A DNA stretch of 64,000 bases from Gonapodya sp. JEL0774 (GCA_027604505.1 JADIIX010000045.1:1-64000), one strand, 5' to 3'; shown: positions 9,987-22,143, counted from the first letter of the stretch. Program-made: numbers and translations. The notes: generated from the letters alone by a model not told the origin.

Positions 9987-12900
9987 TCAAAATTTGAGCC
10001 CGTCCACCACTTCCTGTCCCAACCATCCAGCCATATCAATTTTGCCCCCAGACTCCCGGAAAGTTTGCGCAGCCTTTAGTAGCCATGGCTCCTGCAAAAG
10101 TTTCGAAGGTTTCGGTCGCCGGTCCGGATCTTTAATCAAACTGGATTGTACATCGGCGTGTCACAAAGTGTCACGAAAACGAATTTATTCGAGAGAGTAT
10201 GAGTGAGCACTCACCATACTGAAATGAATTGAGTAAAGTCTTCACTCCATTTCCCTTTCGCTGATAATCTGGGTGCCGGCTCGTGCACGATGGCCTGCAA
10301 GAGTTCAATGGGTGTGCGCAGCGGGATCGCCACGGCAGGTGGTGCCAGAGTCGCATTACTGCTGGGGCCTTGGAGCTGTGGTGGCATGGGAATATCCCAA
10401 CTGTCACCCGACGCATAAGGATGATGGCCGTCCGCCAGCTCAATGAGGGTTATGCCTAAGGACCACACATCTGCCTGGATCTGGTACCCCTTAGAATCTT
10501 TGGAAGGGTTGATCCTTTCCGGCTAAAGCAGGGAGACGGTCGTGTTGAGTGAGCTTCATTCTGCTTCTACAACGACCAGTCTCAAAAAACTCACCCCCAT
10601 ATAGTAGCTCGTCCCAACAAAGCTTGCGACACGACTCTCAGCGCTCAGCTCTCCAGTCTCACCAAAGTCCGCAACTTTCACTTTCCCATCGCTGTTGATG
10701 AGAAGGTTCGCCGGTTTGATGTCCCTGTGGATCATACGGAACTGCTTGTAAAGTTGATTCATCGCCGACGTAACAACATATGCAATGTGAGCAAGAACGT
10801 GCTCCGGGAAACCGTGTGGAGATGCTCGGCGAAGCAAACGATCGAGAGAGCCAAGATTCATGTGTTCCTGAATAGAGTCGCAGTTACTACCATCACCCTG
10901 TCGCAGTACATCTCACTCAGGCTTTCCACTTACCATTAACACCCAGACATCATTTCCCATGTGCAACGCACCATAAAACCCAACAATGAGGTCTGCGCCG
11001 GCTGCCATAATGCGAATCGCCCTGTCTAGTCTCCGCAGAGTCCGGCGAGTGTCGATGGAAATAACTTTCTTGGCCATCACCATCTCTTCCTTCACCTTCG
11101 TCACGGTCCCATCTTCGTTTACATGATCCACAATGTGTCGCCAAATGACCTTCTCCACAAAAGCTGAGGCACCATCTCCGAGCCACGAAATCTTTTCTAG
11201 TTCTTCGGACTTTATACCAAGTTTATTGGGTAGTTTCAGAGTTCCGTCGGCTGCTTCAATGCCCGGTACAGTTGTGTGCCCAACTGGTGTTGGTGTGAGA
11301 GCTGAATAGAACGAGTTCCCACTCTGTTCGGCTGACGGGGAGTCCAAAACTGCCAAGGAGTTTGCGTTGGACGACCGCCCCGCAATTTGAAGTGATAACT
11401 TTGGTCGAGATGGGTGCGGACGGCGGAGTGGAGACTTCCCGGTGTTGATAGGTGTGAAGGGGGTGGATGGCGGTGAGACGGCGGGAGTGCTGGTGTTGCT
11501 GACAGTCGGTGTCGAACTCGCAGATATGGATATGCGAGGAGGCGGCGGAAGCATCAAAGCCTGTTCTTGCAGCGATATCCCGGATGAATCAAAGGTGGGT
11601 TGCGAAGGGTGCCCTACCAAGCCCCCTGGCCCTTTCCCTCCCGCATTGAGACCGGTGGTCGAAGATTCCTTTTTCTTCGCTCGGACAGTGGAGTCTCTAT
11701 CAAGCGCCGCACCATCATCATTACCAGTTGTGGAAATCGAGTCCATAGTGAATACACTCATCCCAGATTCCCGGTCGGCTTCAATTGATCCAGGTCTAGC
11801 AGAGTCGCTCTCGCCACCCAGGCTGTACACGCTTGGTGTCGTGGGGGTGGTGGGAAGCACTAATGTGGGGACGGTCCTCCTGCGGCGGGCCGCCAATCCT
11901 CGTTCGGGCGTTCCGATCAAACCTCCAGCATATCTATCTTGCCCTTGAATCTCAGCATCTACAATGGAACCGTCCGGCGTTACAACAACCATTCCCATTG
12001 GCATTTGCGGAGCGTCTTTGCTGTGTCTACGTTCAGCTGGCGGCGGTGAAGAAGCCAATGGGCGGTCGCCGCTTGAGTTGCTTTCCGCTCGGTGCTTTGA
12101 AGTTTGAGAGACAAAGGATTGCAAAGGAGACACCGCGTCCGGCTCCAAAGAGCTATCCCGGCTAAGAACACTTTCCCTCCTCCCTGCCGCTCGAAAAGTT
12201 TTTGCATCGATGACTCGCTCTTCATTTGTGACTGTTGGCATTAGTATTGGTGGGGCTGGACCTGAAAACGTCGCATATCCGCCAGGCGGCCTCCAAGATC
12301 CGTTCTGGATAATGTTTGGCCCGACTGTAGCTGAAACTATATGGTCTTGCCCGGAAAAGCTCTGTGCCATAGCTTGTTGTGCCGCAGCCACCAACGTCCC
12401 ATCATCCTCGTCCCCGTCAGCTCCATCACCCAAGTTCGATACATCCCACGAAGACGATTCAGATCTTTGTAGGGATAAAGATCCTCTGGAGATCCCCGAC
12501 GAAACTTCCGAAATGTACGTTGCGAGTGTAGATGCCCCTGTTGCTGAGCTCGATGTTGGACTGGCAGTCGTGGTGGCTGTTGCAGCGGAGAACACCGACG
12601 AAGAACTGGGCGTTGTTGGGGAAGATATTGAGAGAGATGCTTTATTCGGCCTAGTCGCCGATGTTGACCGAGATACGTCAATCCTCAATCCTGCCCTGTC
12701 GTATGGTTCGCGAACACCGGCGGGGTGTCCGAAGCGCGGTCCACTTGCGGATGCGGCCTGGTTACCGTAAACACTGTAACTGTCCACCGGCAAGCGAGGA
12801 TGAGGCGAAAGCGATGCAGCTTGAGCAGATGTGAGGGCAGCATAGGCAGCCGCAGCGGAAGTTGAAGGACCTGTCGGGCCTGCGGACTTTGGAGGGGAGT

Positions 12901-15900
12901 GGAATGGTTTCGTTGACCGCACACCAGCACGGATACGATGGGTCGGCGGTCTCGACAGAGCACTTGAAGGGAAGGGTTCGTGGTCTTGTGTTTGTTCTCG
13001 GTCTTGGTCGAGAGTCGGGGACGACAGCGGTGGGGCGGAGGAGGCAGACTGTAAACCGGATGCACTACTCGGCCGCCGAGGTTGGCGCTTGGCGCCGACT
13101 TGCGGGGACGAGGATCGTTTTTGCGGCAACACAGGTTGCGTGGAATAGGTTGTTGGCGGAACATCCTGCCTACCACGCCCCAAATCCCCTTCTACATCCC
13201 ACTCTCGATCTTTTCGCCAATCACCATTCACCCAGCTAGCTGTCCCTCTCTCCTTATCCTCAGTTTCCTTTTCGAATGCACCTCCGGTGCCTGCATGCCA
13301 TGACTCCGCCAGACCGGCAGTGCTCAAACCCAATCTGTTTTGCCCGCTGGGACCCCTTCTATGTCGTGACTGCGAAGCCGCGTCAGCTTTCGTGGAATTA
13401 AGCTCATCTCCAGGAGCCACTCTGCCTGTGGAAGTGGAAGCTGAGAGATCCCTGGGTTTTCCATCTGATGAAGGAAGATATGCTGAAACCGGCCGCATCG
13501 CACGGGAAGCGGAGCGCCGGAGACTCAGGCTGGACGAAGTCGGCGGGGAGGTGGGTGGGGAGGCGGGGAAGGACAGAGTCATTTCTGGCGGGGACGGTGG
13601 GCGATAAGACTGCGTTCATGTAAATTAGTGAGACATCACAAAAAGTGAACAGCGGGAGGAGACAAAGGGAGAACAGCATCTACCTTTGCATCGTCGACAC
13701 CTATACCCCCATGGTGATCGTCCACCTGACTCCCTTGACCTCCACGACCCAGCATTTCACTCCAACCTGAATACTTCGCTTGCTGTCTAATAGCAACTGG
13801 TGGTATTCCGAAGTTCGCTTCATTGTTCCTTGCGATGCTCGGTACCCCACCCGGAGCAGTCCGGACCCACTCCTTTAGGTCCCCGGTGGCTTGTGACTGG
13901 GATTCAGAATCTCCAGCTGCATGGGTCATTACAGCAGACGCAGGCCTCCTCCTTGGTCTGCGGTCCCTTTCTCCATGCCCGAAGCCAGCGGGCCCACTCG
14001 CATCCTCTCTCTCTCGGTTTCTTTCCCTTACTGCGATGTGTTCCCTAACTTGCGCCGGAGTTGGGGGATTCTGACGCATCCGTCCAGCCGCAGGGGTGGG
14101 TGTCTCCGACGGCGAGGACGAGGATGTCGAAACCGGCGCTGAGATCATGGGCTGCACAGTTGCACTGCCATTAATTATAGCCTTGCCCACATCTGCACCA
14201 GAATGTGGATCGGTGGAAGCTCGGTCAGGGCCTCGGCCTCCCTCCCTCAACAGTGCTAATCGCTGCTCGCGCTCTCTTTCCCTCGCCTCTCGTCGCTCTC
14301 TCCACCCAGCGAGTCCCGTCACCGGTACTTGTGTTTGAGCTTGTGGTTGCCGTTGCGGCTGCACTGAATTCGACGAGGGCTCCAACTCGTTTGTGCTGTC
14401 CGTCGAAACGAAGGACCCAACCCCTCGCGGTCTCGGTGGCACGCTCCTGCTCCGCGACCCAGATCTTCCCAGTCCCGTCACCCCTGGTGCAGCCTGCGCC
14501 GCATGCTGCGCTTGTAAGTGTCGCGCTGACGGTGATGGAATCTCAGCTGGTTGTGATGGAACCGACGAGTAAGAGGTGGTTGAATGGGCCGCATACCGGG
14601 ATGCAAACCTATCAATAGCAGCACCGAGGGGGGAGGAGGAGACGTAAGCGGAGGATAAGACATTCGCCGAAGGGGAAGAGGAGGGGGATCCAGCACCGGA
14701 GCCACCCGCCGTTGCCGCAGCAGGTCCCGTCTCCCGTCTTGCTCGACGCGGCTTCTGGATCAAGAAAATGGACGAAGCGGGGGAGGAGGCGCCTGATGAT
14801 ACTGACGAGGGTGGCGGGGGCCCGTATCCGCTGGTTGTAGAAGACGCGAACGATGAGACCGAGCTCGATGATACGAGGAGTGGAAAATTGCTGTGATGGA
14901 CATGTTGGGAAAGCGGGGTTTGTTGGGCAGCAACGGTGGAAGGAAAGGAAGCTGAAGGGGCCGTCGGTTGAGTCGAGACCAACAGGGGAGGGTTGGAGGG
15001 TTGTTTGGACAGAAGTTTTGTAAGTTTGGATGAGATGCCGGCGGCGATTCCTCCTGCGCCTGAGGATGACTCAATCGAGGCAGTCGAGGTGGGCCTTCCA
15101 GTTCCTACTGCATTCTCCCTGGTGCCTGCTGATCCTCCCATTCCTCCAGTTGCTGCCCACGGGGATTGCGGTTGGTAATGGTGCTGCGGCGTGTGCTCAC
15201 GGTGTTGGTGCTGATAAGTGGGGGGTTGAAAGTTACTCTCGCGGTCTCGAGGTTCCCGAGTCTCTCGGTTGTCGCCTCGGGAGTCCCGCTCTCGGTCTCG
15301 AAAATCTCGTTGATCCCGATGGTCACTCTTTGAACGGTCACTCCAGTCAACACCTAAACCTGCGGACAGAGATGTCCTCTCCCGCTCTCTATTTCGATCT
15401 CTCATCATCTCTCGCTCACGCTCGCGGTCCCGCACCTCTCGATTCAGTTCACGGAAAGAGTACTTAGCATCCTTTGGTGGCGGTGGTGGAGGAGGGCCTG
15501 TAGCAGTGAGCGAGCTGTTGAAGGGAAGAGAATATTCCGCCACAACAGCTGTAGGGAGGTCGAGTGGGGACTTTTCGCGTTGGTTCGAGAACAGTGAGTT
15601 GAAGACTTTGGAGATGCCACGCTGTCGGGGTTGCTGTGGGGCAGAGAGGGGCCCCCGCAGGTTGCTGCCGGAAATTTGGGTATTAAGCGGCGGCAGGTCC
15701 GAGGGGATGGTGTATGAATCACGGGATGGTATTGGGACCTGGGGTGGCTGGGGTGGTGGCAGGGCAGAGGGCATCGGAGGGTGCAAAGCCGGATGGGAGA
15801 GGCGGTGGTTCGGGCCCGAGGACTCAACCGAAACTGGCTGATGTTGGTACAGTGGCAGGTTCAGATGTTGGTGTTGGTGCTGCAACTGCCGGTTTGAAAG

Positions 15901-16235
15901 TGTTGGTGTTATATTTCAGCGCATAATGCAACGGTTAGTTGACCCACATTCTCGAGCCTGTCCCAATCTGCTCCGAGTTCTATCCTCTGGTCTACGCTAC
16001 CAGTCGTCCATTCTCTGGTGCGCGACTGCCTCAAACCATCACGCGCGCGAGTGTCCCCAACTGTTCCCACACCCGAACCAGCGAGAGCAAAACCTGCCGA
16101 GCTTCCATTCGTTGCCCCTGACCTGTCATTTCTGTCCCGAACGTCTCGCATCCCTCGCCCACCAAATCCGCTGCCAGTGCCTACCCCTACCAATCCTCCC
16201 ACTGTATCACCAGGTATTCCATTGGCGTACATCAT
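9987..16235 (-). CDS. STE7/MEK-type MAP kinase kinase with very long disordered N-terminus
   Basis: Exons on the minus strand, 16235-15948, 15885-13684, 13609-10934, 10867-10595, 10522-10215 and 10140-9987, all join in phase to about 1966 residues. The kinase domain occupies roughly residues 1635-1930. It has a P-loop LGDGASAFV (third Gly replaced by Ala), the Lys in VMAKKV, catalytic loop HRDIKPANLLIN, DFG (DFGETGELS), an activation segment ending SFVGTSYYMGPERI, and DVWSLGITL and DPDRRP. The TSYYM-PERI pattern is MAPKK-specific. The first 1600 residues are Ser/Pro/Gln-rich with an Arg/Asp/Glu block near RDREREREM. MAPKKs are usually 350-700 residues. The join between 13684 and 13609 (74-nt intron, phase 0) decides whether this is one gene. 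If unspliced, a separate disordered protein ends at 13636 and the kinase starts at ATG 13582. The start at 16235 is provisional, because the frame stays open upstream. Confidence 0.8.
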
Positions 16236-16679
16236 TGCCTTTCTACAGATTCGGTCACCCTCTGACGACTCAATCCGTCTACCAAATGCCCTCTGTGTGC
16301 GACCTGCGCCTGTCCGTGGGCGTCCGTAGTTTCCCCTCTTTGTCTTAGTCCAACGCCGAAGGCCAGAGTAACGGTTCCTGTTCCCTGCTCCAGTTGGTTT
16401 CCCTCCTCGTTTTTCGTTCGTGTGCCCGTTTTATATGTTTGCGCTTTGTTCCTGGTTCTATAACAAAAAGTTACCTCCTGAGCGGGAGTGGGGACCCACA
16501 TGGCAGGCTCGGAGTGGCGCTGAGTTAGTTGCATGTGTCAGATGCCACACACAAACGAATACTCTCGAGAGTCTGAATCTGGCGCGACAACAAGATCTAT
16601 TCAATCGATTTCCAGACTCAGGAGAAAACCCCCTCCTACGTGGCTCGCCAGTCACATTTTCCATCCACAATCGTAACCT
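16236..16679. other. 5' region of the MAPKK, possibly extra coding sequence
   Basis: Upstream of the ATG at 16235 the same minus-strand frame stays open to about 16430. It reads as a basic, coding-like stretch (for example TQRAFGRRIESSEGDRIC) but contains no ATG. Either an upstream start exon exists or this is a 5' untranslated leader. The remainder, up to the stop of the next minus-strand gene at 16680, shows nothing else. Confidence 0.4.
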
Positions 16680-18294
16680 TCATGATATGCCAAAGGAGGC
16701 AATCTCGCACGCAGGTCTAGTAAATATAATTTCCGATTCTCCCTGATATAACGTCGTTGTACAATCTCCATCCCTCCCATTCTCATCATCCGAGCCCGAA
16801 TGAAACCCGTCCTCATCATGGTAATCGTATCCATAGCCTCGACGACTGCGCTTCTCAGATACGATACTCGTCCCATCGTCCTCCACGACTAATTCTTCGT
16901 CAGTTGTCTCCTCGCCCGGAACTCTCCATGCATGTTTGCTCTTGCGCTTTTCGCATCGAAGAATCCATTTATCGTTGAATTCGCAGTGGTGATTTACAGT
17001 TCCGAGTGCGAGAGCTATTTTGGCACATTTGATGAAAGAGATCGTGTTGGACTTGAGGCCGAGTAAATGTGTGTTGATGAGATTCTTGATATGGCGTGGT
17101 TGGTCAGGTTTCGAATGTCTGCGTTTGTTGGATTGCAGCGGAAAGTTCTCATGATCATGGTGGAGAAACACATATAGTAGATGGAATCAACAAACCTTTC
17201 CGTCTCTCCTCATTGTGATGCATCTTGAAAATGTTGACCGTCTGCCCTGACCCGGAACTGTGGTTCTCTGGCGTAACATTGAAAATATAGGTTGCCCAAG
17301 CGACGCAGCTGTTCTAGAGTGAACGGCGAGGAACGAAAAGCTCTCGACACTTGATCACCTGCCACCAACATTAGGAGGATGAGAGGTACTGAATGGGAAT
17401 CGGGAAAGCCGAGCAAATACACACCTCGTTCGATAATGATAGGAGTACTCGAAATCCGCGGAGCAAAATTTCCCCACTGGAGCGTAAACTCTCACCAGTA
17501 TATCCAGCGAGCGGGGTTCGTCGACATCCTCCCAGGTTGCCCCACCGTCTACCAAGGATATACTACCTTGTAACTTGCTCGCCAGCTCATCGTGATTGGG
17601 AATTTGTTTGCAGTTCCGGAGGAGGTGCTTGGTGCTGGAGAGTGCCAGATCATAGCCATTTATCACATTCTCTTCTTCATCGCATTCTCGATTCTTGAAG
17701 TCCGGGGCTAAGCGTTTGCGTTCTCTGAAGACAAAACGGAGGACGAGCAGTTTACTATCGCCTCCAAAGCGCCATCAATTGAGATGCCACGTACAAGTAG
17801 TATTTCTCCCACTGCTCTTCTGTGGCGTCCACTGCGTACGGCGGGAGTCAGTCGCCATATTTTGACACACCTCTTCCTCCACTCACCCTCTGATGGGCTG
17901 AAAGAGGAAAGCAAAGGAGTCCGCGTAAGAAATTGAAATGCAGAAAGATGTGGGTGATTTAAGAATGACGTTTGCGAGATGTTCGCCAAATGCGCCGTTG
18001 CGGTCTGAATACCCGCCCTCCCGCCTGAACGGCGGCGTCGTTTGCCGAGCGTAGAAGTGGGATTGCTGTCGTAGTTTCCCTTTGTGCGTTATAACCTTAC
18101 AGCGGTGAAACACGAGATGCGAACACATTCACGAGCCGCATCACAAATTCGCTTTTGTTTCCAGTGATCTTCAAGCCCCGGCTGAGACAAAGATCTTTGA
18201 GGTCCGTGTTTTGCTTAGCCTTATAGTTATTTATGTTGCTCGCTGTGGGGTGATTTGCTTTTGCATAGGGCAGCAAGGGCATACTAATGGACAT
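16680..18294 (-). CDS. SAP-domain protein, otherwise unrecognised
   Basis: A multi-exon minus-strand gene starting near ATG 18294. The first exon encodes a SAP motif (DLKDLCLSRGLKITGNKSEF), a helix-turn-helix-like module that binds AT-rich or structured DNA or RNA in nuclear proteins. Later coding blocks are clear by composition. They include one around 17573-17830 with EEQWEKYYLE joined to RKRLAPDFKN, one around 17360-17470 with PIIIERGVYLLGFPD, and one around 17220-17310 with NVTPENHSSGSGQ. The C-terminal block is 17130-16680, with a conserved-looking core (HHCEFNDKWILRCEKRK) and an acidic Asp/Glu-rich tail. Two or three splice junctions could not be fixed with consistent phase, so the exact protein is uncertain. 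SAP plus RING would suggest a PIAS/Siz SUMO ligase, but I see no RING. It is probably a nuclear nucleic-acid-associated protein. Confidence 0.55.
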
Positions 18295-19075
18295 TCCTGT
18301 TTGTCGGTCTTTACACGCAGTTTTCGACACAGTTCAAGAGCTCTGATATGATACTTCGGAGATCCGGTGATGGATTGGGGAGAAAAGCTCGAATCAATCA
18401 TCCAAATCCATTCACAGGCCTGAGCGAACGCTTACCCGTAAAGCCTGATTGCACATGACCTCGTGAGCCCGAAATCGGAAATCTCGATCGCTCTCGAATA
18501 CAGAAGACACAGAATCTTCGAGGTCCCGTTCTAATCAACGCGAGTTGAATGCCGAGGGTGGGCCTTTCATATGGGCCTGAATGTCCTGCTTGCTCTGTGG
18601 TGTATCCTCCTTACACGGGCGATTCTGCAAACATAAAAACGTCACTTAAAGAATGAAGAACTGTACAAGATGGTCGCAAATAAGTATTGAGTACGTGTAA
18701 GTACGTTTAAGTACGTATTTATGGCGTGATCGTGATACGTATTCACTTCATTATAAGTTTCGAACCGGGCGAATTTGCGCTATGCAACGCCGACTTCGAA
18801 AGTTCTGTCTACGAGCGTTGGCGCACGATAGTGTTGTGGCGATTAGGTGGTATTCCTCGCAGTGGAAGGGTGTGTGTGGCGGGGTACAATAACCAATTTT
18901 GGTCACTCTCGAAATGCGGAAACGGGAAACGGCGATTTGCATCTACAATAACCCTGCTTTTTCGTTTATAAATATCCAAAGGTGCCACCGGGTACTGTAA
19001 ATACGCATTCACGTCTCGCTGAATACGCATTCAGTGAGGATCATTGCGAGCGCTTTGATCTCTGTTCCCACATCA
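18295..19075. other. Intergenic region with GTACGT-type short repeats
   Basis: Spacer between two minus-strand genes. Around 18690-18720 there are three spaced copies of AAGTACGT-like units (GTACGTGTAAGTACGTTTAAGTACGTA is read as overlapping units), followed by ATACGTATTCAC. No open frame is convincing. The promoter of the SAP-domain gene should lie in its left part. Confidence 0.45.
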
Positions 19076-20096
19076 TTAAATGTTAGAGTCCGTACCCCGA
19101 GGAACCGACTCTATAACTACCCTCAAAATGTCACTCAAGCTCTCTGGGCTCACGCTGTGACCCACGCCCTCGTATGTGAGTACTCTAACATTGGCGAATC
19201 CAAGATCCTTCAAGACCTTTCGAGTTTGGGACGCGCGGGTGAACGGTACCATGAGGTCCTCAGTTCCGTGTTGTACCACAAATGGTGTGCTTATGTTGGT
19301 GGGAGTTATGTGGCGAGCAAGGATGGAATCGAGAGGGTTGGGTAGTTTTACTGCAGATTTAACCACCGAGATTTTGACAGAAGAGGTGGGTGTCGACGTG
19401 TTCTGATCATGGTCCTCGTCCTCTTCATCGGCACCATCGAAAGATTCGGATACCTTGAGATGCTGGACAAGAGGTAGGAAGGTGGAGACGGCGAGGCAGC
19501 AGGCGAACTTGTAAGGTTGAGGGGCAGAGAGTGTTGTAAGGAGTGCGACTGAGTGGTTCGAGTGTGTTTAGTGTGGGTGAGAGTGGGACGTAGTTGTTTG
19601 TGTAAGTGAGGTGAGAGAGGCTCCTTCTCTGAGAATTGAGATACGAAAATAATCGACGCACTTGCTCCGCCCTGCGAAAATCCCAATATAATTATCCTCT
19701 CTGGGGGAATTCCTCGGTCAACCTCACTCTTGACGATAGAGAGCACTTCATCCCGAGCCCACAGCATTCCCGGTTCATCTTCCGTGCGTCGAGTGAAGTC
19801 AATACGGTACCAAGACGCCTCTGGAGCGTGAGGAAGTATCCACTTGACCCTATGTAACCCCCATTTCATATCGTATTGACATCATGAGCGTTGGTTTGAA
19901 TTGAATTGGAAGACAACACATGAACAACTCACCACGGAACATGAGGTCCCACTAAGTTAGCGATCGGCTCCCATCCATGCCCTGAATCACCGTATCCGTG
20001 CAAGACTATCACGGTTGCCGTGTGCCGGTGTCCAGGTTTGCTCGGAACAACGAGAGCTTCCGATAGGAGGAGGCCGGGTGGCAAAGGCGAGGACAT
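19076..20096 (-). CDS. Acyl-protein thioesterase-like serine hydrolase (phospholipase/carboxylesterase family)
   Basis: Three minus-strand exons (20096-19933, 19849-19645, 19507-19076) close in frame to 266 residues. The length is slightly above the roughly 230 typical of APT1-type enzymes. Family landmarks in order are VIVLHGYGDSGHGWEP (oxyanion-hole region), WILPHAP, the nucleophile elbow GFSQGGAS, QHGTEDLMVPF (catalytic Asp region) and the terminal His in YEGVGHSV. An acidic insert (DEEDEDHDQ) of about 50 residues sits between the nucleophile and Asp parts, which accounts for the extra length. APT enzymes remove palmitate from cytosolic faces of membrane proteins or hydrolyse lysophospholipids. 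No signal peptide is seen, so it is probably cytosolic. The gene is divergent from the S58 peptidase, with 412 bp between their start codons. Confidence 0.9.
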
Positions 20097-20508
20097 GAGA
20101 GCAATGAAGTCGCGTGCTAGAAGGAAAAGGAATATATTGTCTGTTGGTGTACGCCAAATGGCAGCAAACTATTCCGGATTTCAACTGTTATGAGTGGGAT
20201 ATGATGGAATCCTCCCAAAACCATGAAAGCGATTACATATCCCCATATTTGAGTGATATTCTCCCGTGAGTCTTGCACTTGCATAGACACTTGTCAAAAA
20301 TAAAAATTTGAAGAATAAAAATTTGAACAACCAGCTGTTTGGCTTCGCGAGGGGTTTCTCCGACTGGAGCCTCGCACTACTATCCCGCCGCTGAGAGTCA
20401 TTGGCCAAAGGTTCCACACCCCGGTTTCCTCTCCAACAAGCATTCCACCCACTTTTCCAGCTGTCGCCCGACATTCATAGCCGTGGCGCTTAACTCACTC
20501 TCAACCTC
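20097..20508. promoter_or_regulatory. Divergent promoter interval between thioesterase and S58 peptidase genes
   Basis: The two start codons at 20096 (-) and 20509 (+) face away from each other, so this 412-bp spacer must carry both promoters and both 5' leaders. It includes a direct repeat AATAAAAATTTGAA at about 20293-20320. No specific transcription-factor site is claimed. Confidence 0.5.
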
Positions 20509-22143
20509 ATGTCCCTCCCCGCTCTCTCCAATGACACCTTTGGTCTACACTTCCCGCACGCTCCTTTAACTCCAATCACGGACATTCCATCCGACGCTCC
20601 TACGCTACAGATACCAGATTGGGACTCTTTGAAGATTGGGATTGCAGAGGTATGTTTGTGGACTGGTTATCGGATGTCCAAATCGGCCTGTTCGTTCTGC
20701 CGATGCCGAGTTTTTGCCCCCCAGTACCCCGCTGGCCCTACAGGATGTACCGTGTTTCTGCTCCCGTTTGGTTCATCTTGCCATCCGGATGTACGGGGCG
20801 GCTCCCCCGGAACACTGATGGCGGCAGCTGGAGGAAAGTAAGTTCTTGTTCCAGAGTCCCCAGAGTGCGAGAAAATCTATTGATGGAATAGGTATCGCTA
20901 GAACAGACGCCGTTGTGCTCACGGGTGGATCGTGCTTCGGTCTGGAATCCGCAACGGGCGTTACCGCCCAGCTTCTCGCTCAGCAGAACTACAAAGCCGA
21001 CTGGTCCAACATTCCAGTGAGATTCACCAATGTCGAATCTTCAATAAACTAGTTGCTTAACCAATCTCCTCCCGACTCATCAGATCACCCGCTCCGCCGT
21101 CGTCTACGACCTCTCCGTCCGCTCAAACACAATATATCCCGATCTCGCGTGCGGGCGCGCCGCTGTGCGGTCTGCTCGTGCGGGTGTGTTTCCCTTGGGG
21201 AGAAGAGGCGCCGGGTCAGCGACGACGGTTGGGAAGTTGGATGGAAGAAGGGATTTGGCTGAGTGGGCCGGCCAAGGTGAGCATACCGGGATGAGGAGGG
21301 GGGGGGGTGGGGGTGGGGGTGAGCAGCCCGAGAAGCTGTCCAAAATTTTTTTTTTACCGCGTTGCAGCTTATGAAGGCGGGGGCAGTAATCTTATGGTCC
21401 TTCTAACGCATTCGTCAACTTACTTTTAAGGTGGTGCTTACAAGAACATTAATGGAGTAAAGATCGCCGTGGTATGTCCATCCTGCTCATGTAAACGTAT
21501 TTCAACTTTAACTGTCCCTGTCTCTCAGTTTACAGTCTCAAACTCAGTCGGCGCCCTCGTCGACCGTTCCGGCAAGATCGTCCGCGGCCTCTTCGACAAA
21601 AAGATGAACCGGAGACTTTCCTTCGAAGAGTACACGTCGTCATACCTGGCCAGTCATGCAACAACTGCTCCTGTTGGGGCAGAGTCTCGCCCAGCGGCAG
21701 TCTTACCCCCAGCGGATGGCACTCCAAGAAACACGACCATTTCGTTGTTCGTGACCAACGCGAAGTTCGAAGGTGCGGTTGCCGAAGCGGCGTTCCAGAA
21801 TCTTGTGCGGAGTGTACACGCGAGCATGGCAAGATCCATTCAGGTGAGGTTATGAAGACGGAGGGAGGGCTGCAATCTTCATTGCACTTCTCAATCGCCC
21901 CGTCCTCCGCTCATATAGCCGTTCCATCTTCTCTTTGATGGAGACGTGATGTTTGGCGTCACCACCAACGAGCTCGACGTCCAGTGGACCGACCTCAGCC
22001 CTCCCGACAAGGGTCCCAGCTCAGATGCGACGGATACTACAGCGGTCCAAATGTCAACACAACTGGTCGCGTACATAGCGGGGGAACTGATGTGGGATGC
22101 GGTATTGTCGAGTTTCGAGGGAGAGAGTGGTGTGATCTCGTAA
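20509..22143 (+). CDS. S58 (P1/DmpA/NylC-type) N-terminal-nucleophile peptidase
   Basis: Seven exons (20509-20649, 20725-20837, 20902-21016, 21084-21276, 21431-21471, 21529-21843, 21919-22143) close in frame to 380 residues. Family landmarks are GPTGCTVFLLP, DVRGGSPGT, VVLTGGSCFGLESATGV, GAGSATTVGKLDG, NSVGALVDRSG and, near residue 269, RNTTISLFVTNAKF. The Asn-Thr bond there corresponds to the self-cleavage site that frees the catalytic Thr/Ser of this Ntn-hydrolase family. Known members are D-aminopeptidase DmpA, beta-aminopeptidases and nylon-oligomer hydrolase NylC. Substrate here is unknown. No signal peptide is seen. The ends (LFDGDVMFGVTT) match the family C-terminus. The family is mainly bacterial, but this copy has six ordinary spliceosomal introns, so any transfer is old. 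Intron 4 (21277-21430) holds a long G-rich run and a T tract. Confidence 0.9.

Noticed and set aside
11442-13303. Several + strand open frames of 100-186 codons opposite the MAPKK.
   Set aside because: They are antisense shadows of the Ser/Pro-rich coding exons and have no independent features.
16680-18294. PIAS/Siz SUMO ligase identity for the SAP-domain gene.
   Set aside because: No SP-RING Cys/His pattern and no PINIT-like motif were found in any exon.
20838-20856. Apparent 19-nt intron in the S58 gene, with similar 19-21-nt candidates near 17470-17490 and 36575-36595.
   Set aside because: Each would restore frame, but normal-length alternatives do the same: 64 nt at 20838-20901, 76 nt in the SAP gene and 78 nt at 36518-36595. 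The longer introns also give better family alignments for S58 and TRPY.
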